A DNA stretch of 64,000 nt from Stenopsyche tienmushanensis (lineage: Eukaryota; Arthropoda; Insecta; Trichoptera; Stenopsychidae), in assembly GCA_008973525.1 (NCBI GenBank), contig WACJ01000550.1, forward strand, positions 868,001 through 932,000, in the 5' to 3' direction. The position numbers and the translations under genes are program-made. A model generated the notes under the pieces. The model was not told where the DNA came from and did not search any database. It worked only from the letters and a program-made list of their open reading frames with translations. Of this stretch, positions 32,126-44,807 are shown piece after piece; the stretch's first letter is position 1; every line of letters starts with the position of its first letter.

Positions 32126-33214
32126 GCTCAGATTGAGAACGCTACTACGTGGTGATGATAAATCGCCCACGGTACAATATCAATAAATTCAACCTCCATA
32201 AATTAATTACTAACAAAATTTTAGCAAAATGATTTTTTTTCCGATTTAAGTTTGAAGCCTAGCCTGCTATATAAAAAATTAAATTTTACACAAGCTGTGT
32301 AATGCATTTGAACTTAATATTGTTTTAAATTTATTTGAATGCAGCCAGTGTATATCATACGTATGAAAAATACAAAAGGGCATATGAGATGGGCTAATCG
32401 ACTGAATAGTTTAACATTTTTTTAGCCCAACATTCATTTTCCGTGCGAAATTTTTGTATCGCTTAAAACGAAGTACGTGAATAATTTAAGCTCGACATGG
32501 AGCAAATTTTATTTCGGTTCGCTGATTGTCGAACAAAAAATAGAGTCGCAGATTCCGTGGTGTCACTTTACGTGTATAATAAATGAGATAAAGGGGATTG
32601 AGCACACCTGTAATGGATGGCGGCACGTAGGTAGAGAGGACACAATATGACGTATAATGCGGGCTTTTCGTCGGCTTACTATAAGCCCTGAGGGGTTTTC
32701 AGGGGGTGAGACTACCCTTGGAACGGATCGTCTATACGGATGCGTTATATAATAAAAGGGTATTCCGGTCTTAATTGCTTGTTGTTCAAATACTCACGGG
32801 AGGCTTTATAATGAACCACCCTTTGTCGCACGAAAAAAACTATACTTAAGAAAATGACGATACCGTTCTCCCTACGCGTGCCATTGTTTGAGCCGGCGTC
32901 TCCAAGGGCTGCGAAGAATAAATCCTTCTCGTGTGAATGGCATGTAGAAGGCTCGAATAAGTAATACCTTCAGACATTTCTTTTCGGACGAAATAAATAG
33001 GTTTTTTTGTTATAAAAAATGAGTAATTGAGTAACATTTTTAGGTTCAATTTTCAAGCCACATCACTATTAATCAATCAAAAAAGATCTAAATAAAAATA
33101 ATATGTGATTTAAAAAACTCCCAAATTACAAAATATTATAGATTAGCTTCTCAAAAACATAATTTAAAACCATGTAAATTATGGTCAAATGTACTTTTTT
33201 ATATTATGTAAAGT
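32126..33214. other. Noncoding; balanced-composition island
   Basis: 32560-32960 is less AT-rich than its flanks and contains GGCGGCACGTAGGTAGAGAG and ACGCGTGCCATTGTTTGAGC. No exon could be built. The minus frame at 32846-33049 has no recognisable motif. It is a candidate regulatory island only. Confidence 0.25.
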
Positions 33215-33770
33215 TCATCATCATTATAGTGCAGTCACAAACATTCCACTGCAGAACTATGGGCCTCTTCAATATCCATTCACAGGAAGGGGTTACATCC
33301 ATCTCGTCTGCAGCATACATTCACCTCCTCATTCACTCGATATTGAAGGTAGCATGACCACCGAGTTTCATTTCGAACGCTCACCCAGCGGGTATTCTGA
33401 ATTAACGTATTGACGAACGCTTTCGCGACCATCTCAATAGGGAGTGTGGAGGAGGTTTGTAAAGACTGAGTACTTTTATTTAGGAGACAGTGGAAAATTA
33501 CTCAAGATGACCTTTTTGATTCTACTGGAAAGGGCTTTCTGGGATGTAGATCCTGGGTGAAAACAGACGTGATGTTTAAGTGCATCTCGGATTCGCTCCT
33601 ACACCAACTGAGGGTGTCTCTCCGTCCACGTGCAACTTACTCAAGCGAATTCGAGACCGAGTGCTATCCTATCTCAGGTTGACCCTCTCATTTCGGCGAT
33701 TTCAAAACGATATATTGTAGAAGGCAACGGAAGACAATGCTGTTAATGTTACAAAGTGAAGCTCTTCATA
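33215..33770. repeat. Dispersed repeat family, copy 1 (RTE-like 3' region?)
   Basis: It starts with a CATCATCAT-type microsatellite, then GTGCAGTCACAAACATTCCACTGCAG-like sequence, TATGGGCCTCTTC, CATTCACCTCCTCATT, CTTTCGCGACC, AAAGGGCTTTCTGG and CCAACTGAGGGTGTC, ending with AAGGCAACGGAAGACAA at about 33722. Two other copies are at 41745 and 50488. A simple trinucleotide end and the CCACTGCNG...GGCCTC motif are typical of arthropod RTE 3' regions, which would make this a minus-oriented element. Chance ORFs only. Confidence 0.6.
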
Positions 33771-34250
33771 TGTCTCTCCTCATGTTTATTTGATGTTCTT
33801 CTTATCCTTGTTCTGTTCCTAAAGCTTCTTGGCTTCGAACCGATAAGGCATTTAACCACAATGAATGTATAGTTAATTGTACAAAAATAATGATATAAAG
33901 TGATGAAAATGGTCCTCAGATCAAGCGCTACTAAAGTTATATTATAAAGTAACGACTATTTAGTATATTTTTGACAGAAACTCAAACTAAACAGTAATTT
34001 ATCAAATATTTAATATTGCTCTGCGCTCGTATTTTTTAGATACTCATATTTCAAACAAGTAAAAAATAAAGATATACATCGTAAAACATTTTAATGAGTT
34101 CATGAAGATAATAATGATATATTTTTAAATTAGTAACACTTGATCTGGTGATGATACATTAACGACATATTAATTTATTGTCAGTTAAATATCATCTCAT
34201 TTTGGGAATGTATCAAAATTATTTAGTTTTTTTTATATTTAAAGAATCTA

Positions 34251-34698
34251 TCATATATTTTTCTTAAATAATATTCTTTTGAGCTCTTGATTTTCTTTTA
34301 ATTTTATAATCATACGATCAGAATTGCTTTCTAGATCATTGGACCAAATATTGACTATTGTGTTCATCAATTCATCGCCAGTAATCATATTTTCCAACAT
34401 AAATTCACTAACTTCAGATACAGCCAAATCATCAAATCTTTCTCCTGCAAGTATACCAAATATGTCAAATATGGGAATATTAATATTTAGCTATTGAAAT
34501 ATCATCATTATAATCCAATTGATGTACGTTCAATTCTATGAAAAGATTTATGATATACCCTCCTCTAGGGGTTGAATTAAGGATAGTATATTCGGAAAAA
34601 CAATCCTAATACGCTCACAAATTATATCTTAGGCAATGAAAATCAAGTAACACTTACATAAATGTGGCATTAAATTGAAAATATACCTTGTAAGCCAT
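34251..34698 (-). CDS. Probable split gene or young pseudogene, unrecognised protein
   Basis: First exon 34698-34658 reads MAYKVYFQFNATF and ends in phase 2 at a strong donor (TTTAT|GTAAGTG). A 93-nt intron ends CCCCTAG at 34565. The second exon starts in phase 2 with GGYIINLFIELNVHQ, LDYNDDISIAK. A one-base frame change near 34490 then links to an 80-codon open frame: NINIPIFDIFGILAGERFDD, LAVSEVSEFMLENMITGDEL, MNTIVNIWSNDLESNSDRM and KLKENQELKRILFKKNI, stop at 34251. The last third is charged and helix-like. The frame change means a pseudogene, an assembly error, or a different splice (an acceptor ATTTCAATAG just before 34490 is possible but leaves too short an intron from the nearest donor). 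Not similar to anything I know. Confidence 0.5.
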
Positions 34699-37019
34699 AC
34701 CGTAAATTCAATATTATTTGATTGAATGAAATTGAAAACGTGCAAGCTGAATACCGCGTAAATTGAATGGAAATTATATAAATATCATTGTAAATTTCCC
34801 GGTGTCATCTAGAAACGTTTGTTTGAGAATTAGTTCACTTAAATAATAACGGCTTGTTATTAAGTATTAATCGAATTTTGGAGTTTAAAAGGGCGGAATT
34901 AATTAATTAAGAATTTATCAAATGATTGATTCTTATTAAATTATATTGATCTACTTGAGATGGGGTGCAAAATCCATTTTAATTTGTTTGGGAATCTATC
35001 AACAAAGTTCATATAAAAATATCAGATATCTTATCGTTCTTGTCTTTTTTATTTATAAAACAATTACCTAGTATAAATTGGGTGTTATTAAAAACATGAA
35101 CAACTATTATATTTAAATATGCTAGCTAAATTCTACAATAGTTTATTATGTTATCTAAAGTCATATAGTATTTTTAATTTTTTGGGCTAATTCAGATATA
35201 TTGATATGTTTTGTTTGAAATCTCAGTTAACAGCATCCCTGTTGCTTTAGCCTTCATTGTTCTCTATGTCTAGAGCTATTATTCATATCAGCAAAGAGTT
35301 TTCTATAGTAATTATTATCTGTAGTGATGAAATATTAAAATGAACTAGCTGAATTTAATTATTTGCGTAGGAGTTATCCCTTAATCTTAACATGTGAAAG
35401 TTTTTAGTTCTGCTGTTGACGAGCATTAATTACATTCGTAAATCTTTTCGCTTATCACTCACCCTAATATTTAATTTCAGCAAGAGGCACATGAAACTTG
35501 TGCAATTAAATACGCAATTTTTCATTCATACATCTATCCTTAAACCCTATTATTTTGAAACGAATAAATGATTGATGAGAAAGATAAAATCGATAAAAGA
35601 CGCGGAAAGTTTATCACGAAGTTTCCTCCTTATTATTACATACCATTGCATATTTTTCATTGTTTCTGTCTGGAATCAGTAACTTTTCTTTTGACATGGA
35701 GGCTTTCCAAGAAGCTCTTTAAATTAAACGCAAGGGGAAACTTTTCATCTCTTCCTCCAATTGGGCCCTTAAATAAGTTAACATCAATATAGTCGCACGA
35801 GACGGTTTTTCCACAGAATGAATATTTATGACGGCCAAATAAATTTATTTCATAAAATAAAAGGCATATTAATTTGAATATTTTCATAACATCTCCACTT
35901 AGAGGAGGGTTGGGGTGAAAATTACATATACGAAATAATACATTATAGTAACCAGGTGTGTGAAGTCGTCTTGTGGGAAGCCAGTAGTCGTAAGCCGGGA
36001 TAACATGTCGGAAAATATCCGACACATATTTCATGAATTCTTTATTCAAATGAATTTCCAGCACTTTTCATTCGCTCATTTTCTGAAATTCAGCAAAATT
36101 ATCATCTAAATAAACCAAAACTATAACTATGCTCTTCCAAATTAAAAATTAATTTAATAACACAGAAACTTTTATATATACATATCCCCTTTCGCAGCAT
36201 AAAAATTCTTGGGTGAAATTAAATATGTATTGCCTCCAGAGAAATCAAATTTGCGCAGCTAAAAAAATTCAAAGTATTCCAAAGAAAGAGAAAGGATTAT
36301 GAGGAACAAGGAATCAAAATTTGACAATGAAAAAGTTGAATAATTAATAAAGCTCAATCTTAACATCAGCATATGTATATTTTAAATCCCTTTAGAGATG
36401 ACTCGAGTCCTAATCAAGTATTCATACGTACATTAATAAAACTGAATGAACGCTGTTTAATGCATACATATGTAGCTAAAAATTCGTTTAATATTTAATT
36501 TTTATTGACTTTTATATATTTTGTTAACAAAAAGGATGTCTTTGTTCAATAATAGAAAATGTTTTTACAATTTCGTATATGCTGGATTAAAGTAGCACTG
36601 AAATATAAATTGAAAGATATTTAGCCTAAGTCAATATATTCTACTAAATGCTTATTTTTTTTTCTTCTAAGAATCATTTTTTCTGTTGTAAATTAAGCTT
36701 TTAATTATATCATCTAAAATGTAGGATCATCACATAATAATATTGTATTTAAAACATGTATTATTTCAATACATTAATGAAGTTATCAATATATTTTTGG
36801 TATAAGGCTATTGAAAATAAAATCAATCTTACAATTCTTATTTATAATTGACTTTTTGCGAATACTTTTTATGTTACATTCTAAAAATGAATGAGAAGAG
36901 TCTTAAGTCTTAATTAAAAGATAAAACAAAAGTGTCAATAAATATGCAAACAGAATTTGCTTTCATATCGTAAATACATTAAAAAAAGTGAAACAAAGAG
37001 TGACTTTTCAGCATACTAA
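34699..37019. other. Noncoding, with one balanced island
   Basis: 35460-36070 is an island with overlapping open frames on both strands (135 codons minus at 35657-36064, 74 codons plus at 35568-35792). The opposed frames and the absence of splice sites or motifs favour noncoding sequence. The rest is AT-rich with nothing recognised. Confidence 0.3.
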
Positions 37020-37270
37020 ATTTGTCCATGCGAAAAAAGGGTCAAGTTTGGAGAAATTCCTTTGCTAGACTTTGTAGATATCCCTTTGCCACTGTTGAAT
37101 CCAAATAGAATGGAACTAACAGAAGGAAAAGCTAAAAAAGAACTTCAAAAACTGTGTCAATATCTCTTCTCCAATTCACCACAATTTTTATAAAAATCTT
37201 GAAGAATCCAAAGCTAAAAAAGGCGTTAAAACTCTCAAATGACTCCAAACAAAAATTAATATTAAATTGC
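37020..37270 (+). pseudogene. Coding-like fragment of unknown origin
   Basis: A 57-codon open stretch (stop 37191-37193, no initiator needed) reads ICPCEKRVKFGEIPLLDFVD, IPLPLLNPNRMELTEGKAK and KELQKLCQYLFSNSPQFL. After a frame change a further stretch reads KILKNPKLKKALKLSND. Residue composition is balanced and protein-like, unlike the K/N/I-rich chance frames nearby. There is no start or splice site in phase upstream (a TAA precedes). It may be the end of a processed or transposon-derived pseudogene. I do not recognise it. Confidence 0.35.
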
Positions 37271-37408
37271 TTACTATTAAATACATTTAATCTTTGAATT
37301 ACAATAATTCATCTTGAATAAGGTCGTCATCAAAAATGAAACTCCAATCGGATATTGGTTGGAAAGAGAGGAAGAATCGTTTCTATTTTATGTCTCCGTC
37401 GCATAGAT

Positions 37409-39441
37409 CAGTGCTCCGCAACGTTTTCTCACCTACGGCACACCAAAGCTCTTATTTAAATTTCGCGGCACACCAAAAGCCAAAAATAATAGATATTGAT
37501 TTATTTATTTTTAAACAGCTCTCCCCATAGTATATAACAAAAAAAATCTAAAAGGGCCTAAATATTTTATACAATTTTACAATAATTATTTTTATTTCCT
37601 ATGTACACATACATAAAAACTATACTATATTTACATTGTGCAATCTTAATAATTATTATAAAATAATGACCAATTAATGTGATACCTGCCCTTTTTTCGA
37701 TTCAAATTTTTCAGCCAAATTTCTAATCAGTGTTTCTAAAATATACCTTGACATGTCGTGAATAAGTCTTTTAACAGTATCGGCAGACAACGAAACTTTA
37801 TTTACTTCCTTAACATCATTGGGCTCAAGCACAAGTCGAACAACTTCCTTGCATACTGGTTTAATAAGTGTTTCGCCAATAGTATGAAGTTTTTTCTGAC
37901 GTGCAGTTAATTTTGCAACATGGTAGCTAGCTTCTAAGGCCTTTTCAGAAACCGTAAAGGCCGAATTCATGAATTGTTTCTGTTTTTAATTTGGTTCTAA
38001 ACGCTTTTGAAAATATTGTTTATCTTTTTTGACGCAACTGGGATGGTTTGAATTTAGATGGCGATTTAATTTATTGGGTGCCATTCCTTCGTTTGATAGC
38101 TGTTCGCTGCAAATGATGCATTGTGACTTTGGAGCTGTTTCATCACCACATCACAAGAATCCATATTGAATGTAGTCTTCGTTGTGCTTCATTTTCACAG
38201 TCTTCTTTGGCATTTTTGCAATGCTTGTGCTGGGTTCTTCTGTATGTAAAGACGAATCTTTTCCACGTAAAATTGTATCCATTGTAACGTGGGCAAAAGC
38301 CCTCAGCTGAATACCGGGGCCCAGTTATCTTCGTCATGCTTCTGTCGACCAGTCCCAGTTACCTTCGTTCGTAGAGCTTCTGACGACCCACGGCTGCTGC
38401 GTCCCTCGTAACATCGGCGAGAAGGACTCCACAGGGTGGTGGTGTTGGATTTCAAAGATGATTTTTTCTCCACAGTATGCTTACTTGTTCCACTTTGGAC
38501 AGACTGCGGCTGCGAGGCGTGGAATACCCAAACTCGAACTCAGAAGTGAGTCTAAACTCAAGCTTCGCAAGCAGGAATCAGAGTAGTCTTAGTTATTCCA
38601 TACTTAAAGAAGTGTAAAATTAAATATTAATCACATGAAGAACGCATAACTATACAAAATTCATTAACACAACTAATAGTAATGAATGGTAACTACTGCC
38701 GCAAGACGAGTGAATGTGACGTAGCACGGTAACACGACTAAAGTAGGCTGATCGGTTGGTAATTTGTGGGATCGTTGCTATCCTTGCCTAGTTTTAGCAA
38801 AGGAATTACTGGTTTTGGCAAAGAAAATGACTGGGAAATATCTCATATTTAGGCACGCATAAAATATTTTAGTTATACGAATGGCAGATTTTTTTATTAT
38901 CGTATTATCGATTGTGTCAAAACCCAGGGACTTTTTGTTTTTTAGTTTTCTAATGATTTTTGTTATTTATAAATGAGTTACCAATTTAATTTTGTGCATG
39001 TCATTATTTGAGCTTTCACGGAAATCCCTAATTGACTTTGTTAACAGCTTTCTTTGTTTTGCTGTCGTTCATATTTTCGAAAATCTTGTGATTTAGGCAC
39101 AAGGTTTCTGTAAGCATATTTGTCTTTTCTAAATCGGTTTCGGCTATCTTATCGTTTCTAACCAAAATAGGAATTCCCGTGGCTTTGTTTTTGTGTGATT
39201 TGACGGTTTTCCAAAGTGATCCAATCTGAATTCTATTGATTCTGTCAGCAAGATGACAGATGAATCCCGGAATAGATAAATTAATATCTGGTTTTAGGTG
39301 TCTGTGGACATAAATAGGTGACAGACGCTGGAGAACTATTGAAAAATATTTTAGTTATAATATTGTCTTATTTGACCGCGGCACACCTGTATCGGCTCAC
39401 GGCACACCAGTGTGCCGCGGCACACCGGTTGCGGAGCACTG
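37409..39441 (-). mobile_element. hAT element with both ends, ZBED-type, broken transposase
   Basis: The ends CAGTGCTCCGCAACGTTTTC and CCGGTTGCGGAGCACTG are inverted repeats. Perfect 8-bp target duplications GCATAGAT lie at 37401-37408 and 39442-39449. Sub-terminal GCGGCACACC repeats are present at both ends, several times at the right. The minus strand carries a BED zinc finger and the N-terminal part of the transposase; the catalytic C-terminal half is not evident, so internal deletion or decay is likely. The region 38340-38800 has a GC-richer stretch of unknown origin. Confidence 0.92.
37674..38135 (-). pseudogene. hAT transposase N-terminus with BED zinc finger
   Basis: The minus strand reads PKSQCIICSEQLSNEG, then NKLNRHLNSNHPSCVKK, the CxxC...HxxxxxH signature of a BED finger, then QYFQKRLEPN, a stop, and an open 98-codon frame from 37970: MNSAFTVSEKALEASYHVAK, HTIGETLIKPVCKEVVRLVL, KVSLSADTVKRLIHDMS. 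The order BED finger, SYxVAxxIA..KxHTIGExLI.P, then LSxxTVxRRIxDM is that of ZBED5/SCAND3-type hAT transposases. An in-frame stop between finger and body shows that it is dead. Confidence 0.85.
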
Positions 39442-39449
39442 GCATAGAT

Positions 39450-41744
39450 CATAGACACGCAATACACATGCATACGTCGCATAAAGTAACCACTACAACA
39501 GTAGCAAGCCTAATTTATTATATATTACACAACAAGCAACGCAATATTTTAGCTTATAATATTCATTAACAAATGGAAAAAAAGCAATGTATAAAATCAA
39601 CATTTCCTAGGAGCTAAGAAGTTTCACTTTAACGAGAGTCTCGTGCATCATTTATTTTGAAGCGTGTAATTCTATTCTAAATTCTAAATTAAAACGTGTA
39701 CGAGCATTAAAATAGTATTTCAATAGATGTATACAACATATAAAATAAAATAATACAAATCGATCTCTATTTCGCGTATGTACTAAATAGGAGCGCGTGC
39801 CCAGAACATTAAACTCAACCGAGGGTCTGGGTTACTGTCAGCCTGCTACCGGGTTTGACTTTTATTAATTTAAAACGACCTAGTGTTTGAATAAGTAATT
39901 GTTGCTCATCTATCCTCGGCGAAATGTGGATAAAACGCAAGAAGAGGAACGATATTGCTTAGGAAAAAAATCGTCTTTGGGTAGTTTGTACCCAATGGCG
40001 AAAAAGTTTCGCGGATGACAACATAATCGTTGGAGATAATTTATATATATAAAAAAAATGCCGGAGGCGATGACTTCAGTTGATAAAACATGGCAACTGC
40101 TGAAAGAAATCGGAGACAAAAATGCTTAGATAGAGATTTTGGTAATAAAAAATTGCCCACCAGCAAATTTTGAGCTGTCGCTAAAATGTGACCACGAACA
40201 ATCCTTTGAAGTACTTAGATATATTGTTAAATATATCTATATTAAATATTATTAAATTCAATCAAAAACAAACTAAGTATTTAAAATTTGGGATTGTAAT
40301 ATTTTTAGAGTTGATGAAATGATATAAACTATTAATTATGAGTGTATTTCCCAATTTTATTATTTTTCGATTCCTTTGATCAAATCAATTTATTTGAAAT
40401 TATAGAATTATAATTTATTAATTCTCATACTTTATTACAGTCATTTCCAGTCTCTTAACTCAATATTCTGCATTCATGTCTTTGCTTTAGTTTGATATTG
40501 ACTACAAAGAGTTAATATTTTATTGTCACCTACTGTAAGAATTTATAAGAGTAAAAAATTGGTTGAGGGGGAATATGAGAATAAAATTCGGTCATCAATT
40601 AATTCTCTGCAATGCTGCGCCATGAAATATGAAAGAAGGTCATAGAGCGTTTATTCAAAAGTCCGAACAGGTTTGAATATATGACCCCTGAATGAATCCA
40701 TAAAAGCCTTAGGGCAATTTTCATTCATAATAAATGATGCCTGCAGTGAAAGAAAGACGATCTTCTATAAATTAGATCGAGGCTCATTCAGTAACCGTTA
40801 TGCTGGTATTTTCGCATCTTGCAGGACATAAGAAAAAATGTCCCGAAGCATTACCGAATCTTGGCCGTTGGGGGAAAGAAAACTCGTTTTCGGCCCAACG
40901 AGATTAGAGTTGCGACCTCTGTATGATAAATTGCTTAGATAGAGGAAAGCAATCTTGAAAATTATACTTTCGTAGTACGCCGACTCTCGAAACTGAATAC
41001 TTTCAGAATTTCTACTCATTTTTTATACTCTAACATTATGAAGACATCTAGGAATACGATCAAATTATATTAGCGAGCTTAACAAGTCATTCAATCATCA
41101 GAAAATGGCAGTTGTTTATATATACAAACTAAGTATTGAAAAACTATAATAATTTCTTACCATGAAGAAAATTATCAACAGTCTCGCGAAGTAACGTGAA
41201 ATCTGTTCATCAATGTCGTATTTGATAACATTAACCGGTTAATGCATTAGCATAATATTATGCACATGAAATCTATCATAAATGTATATAATATGGCGAA
41301 GAAAATTGGCTTAAATAAGTTAATACAAATTTGATGCATTAATTTGTTCTGACAATATTATGGCTTTCATTATATAATATACGAATACTTATTCGTAAAT
41401 GGCTCACTCTATAAGAGCGTCCTCAACCTCTTTCCTTCAATTGTCTAAGCCCAAACGACTAGCATAGACGAGGTCTTCTGACAAGTCTGCTACCACTCGA
41501 TCTTGAATCTAAGAAAGCAAGAGATGCTCTGTGTTTTATTTGATCTGTCCAAAGGAAACGGTAGATTCGGACGAATTTGACGATTGACACTTTGCTATGC
41601 ATATTCATGACATATCAATAGACGTTATAGCTTCCTTGTGTGAGATTTGACACCATAGGAGATTTTTTTTATTCTTTCAAATCTCTCAAAGCACATCACG
41701 TCGTGAACAGTCAAGATGAACAACCATGCATTTCCACCCTCATA
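39450..41744. other. Noncoding with balanced islands
   Basis: Islands at 39780-40140 and 40560-41010 are less AT-rich and contain short opposed frames (39910-40119 minus, 40798-41019 minus) without motifs or splice context. 40200-40560 and 41030-41400 are very AT-rich. Nothing else is recognised. Confidence 0.3.
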
Positions 41745-42145
41745 TCGTCATCATAGTGCTTCAACAAACAGTCCACTGCAGAGCTATGGGCCTCGTCTGT
41801 ATCACACACATTCACCTCTTCATTTGCTCGATATTGAAGGTAGCATAACTTCCGAGCTTCATTTAGAACGCTCACTCAGAGGGTCTCCTGAATGAACATA
41901 TCGACGGGCGCTTACCGCGACCGTTTCGATAGGAAGTGTGGGAGATTTCTAAAGACTGAGCAGTTTTTCTCGGGAGATAAAAACTACCCTAGATGACCTT
42001 TTTGATTTTACTGGAAAGGGCTTTCTGGAGTGCAAAGAATCCAGTCCCTCATTTCCTTGCTAGGACGTGTCCGAGCTAAGTTGAAGACATACGTGACGCT
42101 TAAGTGCATCTCGGATTCGCTCCTACACCAACTGAGGGTGTCTTG
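41745..42145. repeat. Dispersed repeat family, copy 2
   Basis: Same orientation and order of blocks as 33215: CATCATAGTGCTTCAACAAA, GTCCACTGCAGAGCTATGGG, CCTCGTCTG, CTCGATATTGAAGGTAGCAT, AAAGGGCTTTCTGG, CCAGTCCCTC, and CTCCTACACCAACTGAGGGT at the end. It keeps a CCTCATTTCCTTGCTAGGAC segment shared with copy 3 and missing from copy 1. It ends at about 42143 without the AAGGCAACGG tail. Confidence 0.7.
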
Positions 42146-44686
42146 TTTTTTTTCTTTAATGGATGCCTGAATCTTGCTTACTTGCTACTTAAACGGTTTG
42201 TTTAATTGTTAAATTCATGATTAACCATCATGTCCAGTTATATAAAGCGTGTTATACAAAAATATGACAATTCTTCAACCGTGTTATACGAAGTCCATTG
42301 CTGCTATGCTACAATTTTCATCAGCTTTATAAGTTCAACTCAAGCTACAAGTCTCAAAATTACATGAAACACAGGAATTAGTATATATTAAAATGTAAAT
42401 ATTAACATATTAAAATTTAACGAACCGAACCATTAATGCCTCAACTAATATTTAAGTTACTAACTATTTATCGCACTATCAAATTCGTCGTTTATTGCAA
42501 ATTATTTTTGGATCCCACTTAGTGAAGATTTGTGCTCTTTGAAAATTCAAATGTATTCTTAATACAAAGTTATGTTAAGCTCGAAAATTTAAATTATTTT
42601 CAGCTAGTCTTGAATATATTTATCGGAGAGGAAAATTTCGATTGTAGTCAACATTCCTTGAATTTAATCTTCGAAATATTCTATTTATCCAATCGAAAAG
42701 ATCACAAAGCCAATTTCGACACCTTCACTCTGGCGATTTGTAGGATAAATGTTCATACATAAACACATAATCCAATATCGAGTGAAATAGTCCCATCATA
42801 TATTGGGTATCCATAGAAAGCATCGATATTAAACTGCAGCCAAATTTCATTACGTATATTGAGATGATTTATTATATCCATTAAAAATGATCGAAATCCA
42901 TAATCGAAAAGTCCCGCCCTGTTTAATCTAATATATGACATTTTTAATGGCTATATTAATATTTAATGCTATTTTTTTATCTTTTTAGACTTTACTAAAG
43001 CCTATTTATGGATACTTGGTAGATGTAGGGGACTGGCGGGTTTATAACGCAAAGAACAGACTAGTGGAAGGAGGCATTAATGGGTGCATTTCTCCCGTCG
43101 GCTCAATTCCCCTGCACTTTCTCCTTCTCCAATCAGAGATTCTCCACCAAGTATATATTTTATTTTATTAAAAATACATGTATACAATTAAATTTATGTC
43201 TGTTTATTGGATACATGATCTTGCATTTTCAATTAAAACTCTAATTTCAATCTAATTTTAAAATATATTGTTAGGTTTATTGTCTATAAAATATAAATGC
43301 AATGTGAAATAATATTTCTACAATGCAATTTTCTTTTTGGAATGGTTCGTTTGCGAAAAAATATTTCTTATATTAAGATGTTACTGAAATAATATCGCCA
43401 TATACAATATGCTACAATTCATGGAATCTTGATGAATCACATGGCTAAATATGTACAAGTGCATCTACTGATAGTATTTGACTCAAGGATCGATTCCAGA
43501 AATAAATATGCCCTTAATATAATTTGTCACATTTTTAATTGCAAATAGATAATGCAATCGAATATTAATGTATTTGTGTTTGATTTCATTAGTATAGGGT
43601 TGGGTAAAAATTCATTTTATGGGGTTGGAATCTAATTTGCAAGGCAAGGGTTGGGGAGGCGAGCACGAGAGCTTGATAACATTGTGGATTACGAGGTTAG
43701 ACGCTAACGGCATCAGGGAGTTCCTAGTCACGTTCATAAAAATAAGGATCCACCCCCATTCCGTTTTTTATCCCTGACTATTATTATTTTGACATGAAAA
43801 GTCGCTATCGTTTAGGCGGGCTGGAAGGTAAGTTACACGAGGTTATATTTTATTCAGTGATGACGACGTCTTGTTTGATCATCATCCCGGCATTATCATG
43901 AGAAATCACCGTAAAGCCGCTCGGCGTTCCTGTCACCATCGATCCATTTACATGAGGCTCACATGAATATCCTGTCACTCATCACGCGCCTCGTAAAAAA
44001 ATGTCACGAAAGCGCGTGGTGACTACACGTTCCATATTTTTTTGTAATTTATTGAGTCACGTAAGGGTAGATAGACCTTTCGACGTTACGACCCAAATTA
44101 TTATAGAAATTTGTTCCAAAAATACAGTAGTATATAAGACATAATGGGACTGTATATCATGTTTATTGAGGAATTAGATATCGGAATGGACTTCTTCATG
44201 ACTTCGTGTTCTGAAAATACGAGTGTCGATTAAAAATACCATCCAGAATGATCGAAAGTGTGTTCTAGAAAATGTGTTTTACTTTTTTTTGTAAAATATA
44301 ACATTCAATGACAATGAAATATTGAAGAATTTGTCTTATGCTGTTAAGAAATCGTTTTGCCAAATTTTTCTTGGCATTCATTTTTTCCTTCGGTCATTCA
44401 TGAATAAATTAATTCAACCATTTTTTTGGTGATTTGATACTCTGGCAAAATGAATCCATTGAAGTTAATATTATAAAACTAGAAAAAATGGTATTTCTTG
44501 GCTCCCTAAATATTAATAAATTTGTTAATATAATTTATGTAATGTTAAATAGTATAGTTATATAGTTTATTGTAATGTTAATATAATTTATTTAAAAATA
44601 CAATAATTAAGAAGACTAAACACTTGGCAAATACATAATAAATCTAGGGTTGTAGAGCTTTATTTACCTTAGTAACAATATTTTTA
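42146..44686. other. Noncoding with candidate conserved islands
   Basis: 42990-43150 follows a good acceptor (TTATCTTTTTAG) and stays open for about 54 codons (TLLKPIYGYLVDVGDWR...) up to a possible donor CCAA|GTATAT, but the opposite strand is also largely open, so I do not call an exon. 43640-44050 is an island of balanced composition with CGCTCGGCGTTCCTG and GTCACTCATCACGCGCC. The frame at 42532-42762 has no motif. Confidence 0.3.
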
Positions 44687-44807
44687 CTATGCCTATGTTA
44701 TTCCCGCAAGTATAAAAAATAATTTGACAAAGTTTTATCGCAATTGGATGAAAGGTATGGTAGCGCATTAAATACAGACAAATAAACATTGATTTTTATA
44801 CATTAGA
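44687..44807 (-). repeat. Helitron 5'-end copy
   Basis: The minus strand from 44807 begins TCTAATGTATAAAAATCAAT and continues ATTTAATGCGCTACCATACC, CCAATTGCGATAAAACTTTG, ending at GGCATAGTA. It matches 30348-30445 and the end of the large Helitron at 1430-1566. The preceding base is A, as expected. It is short, so it is a non-autonomous copy or a fragment. Confidence 0.6.

Noticed and set aside
35657..36064. 135-codon minus-strand open frame
   Set aside because: The opposite strand is also open over much of it, there is no recognisable motif, and no splice or poly(A) context. Probably chance openness in a balanced-composition island.
42990..43150. Possible 160-nt internal exon after TTATCTTTTTAG
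   Set aside because: Both strands are open, the donor is weak (CCAA|GTATAT) and no phase-compatible neighbour was found.
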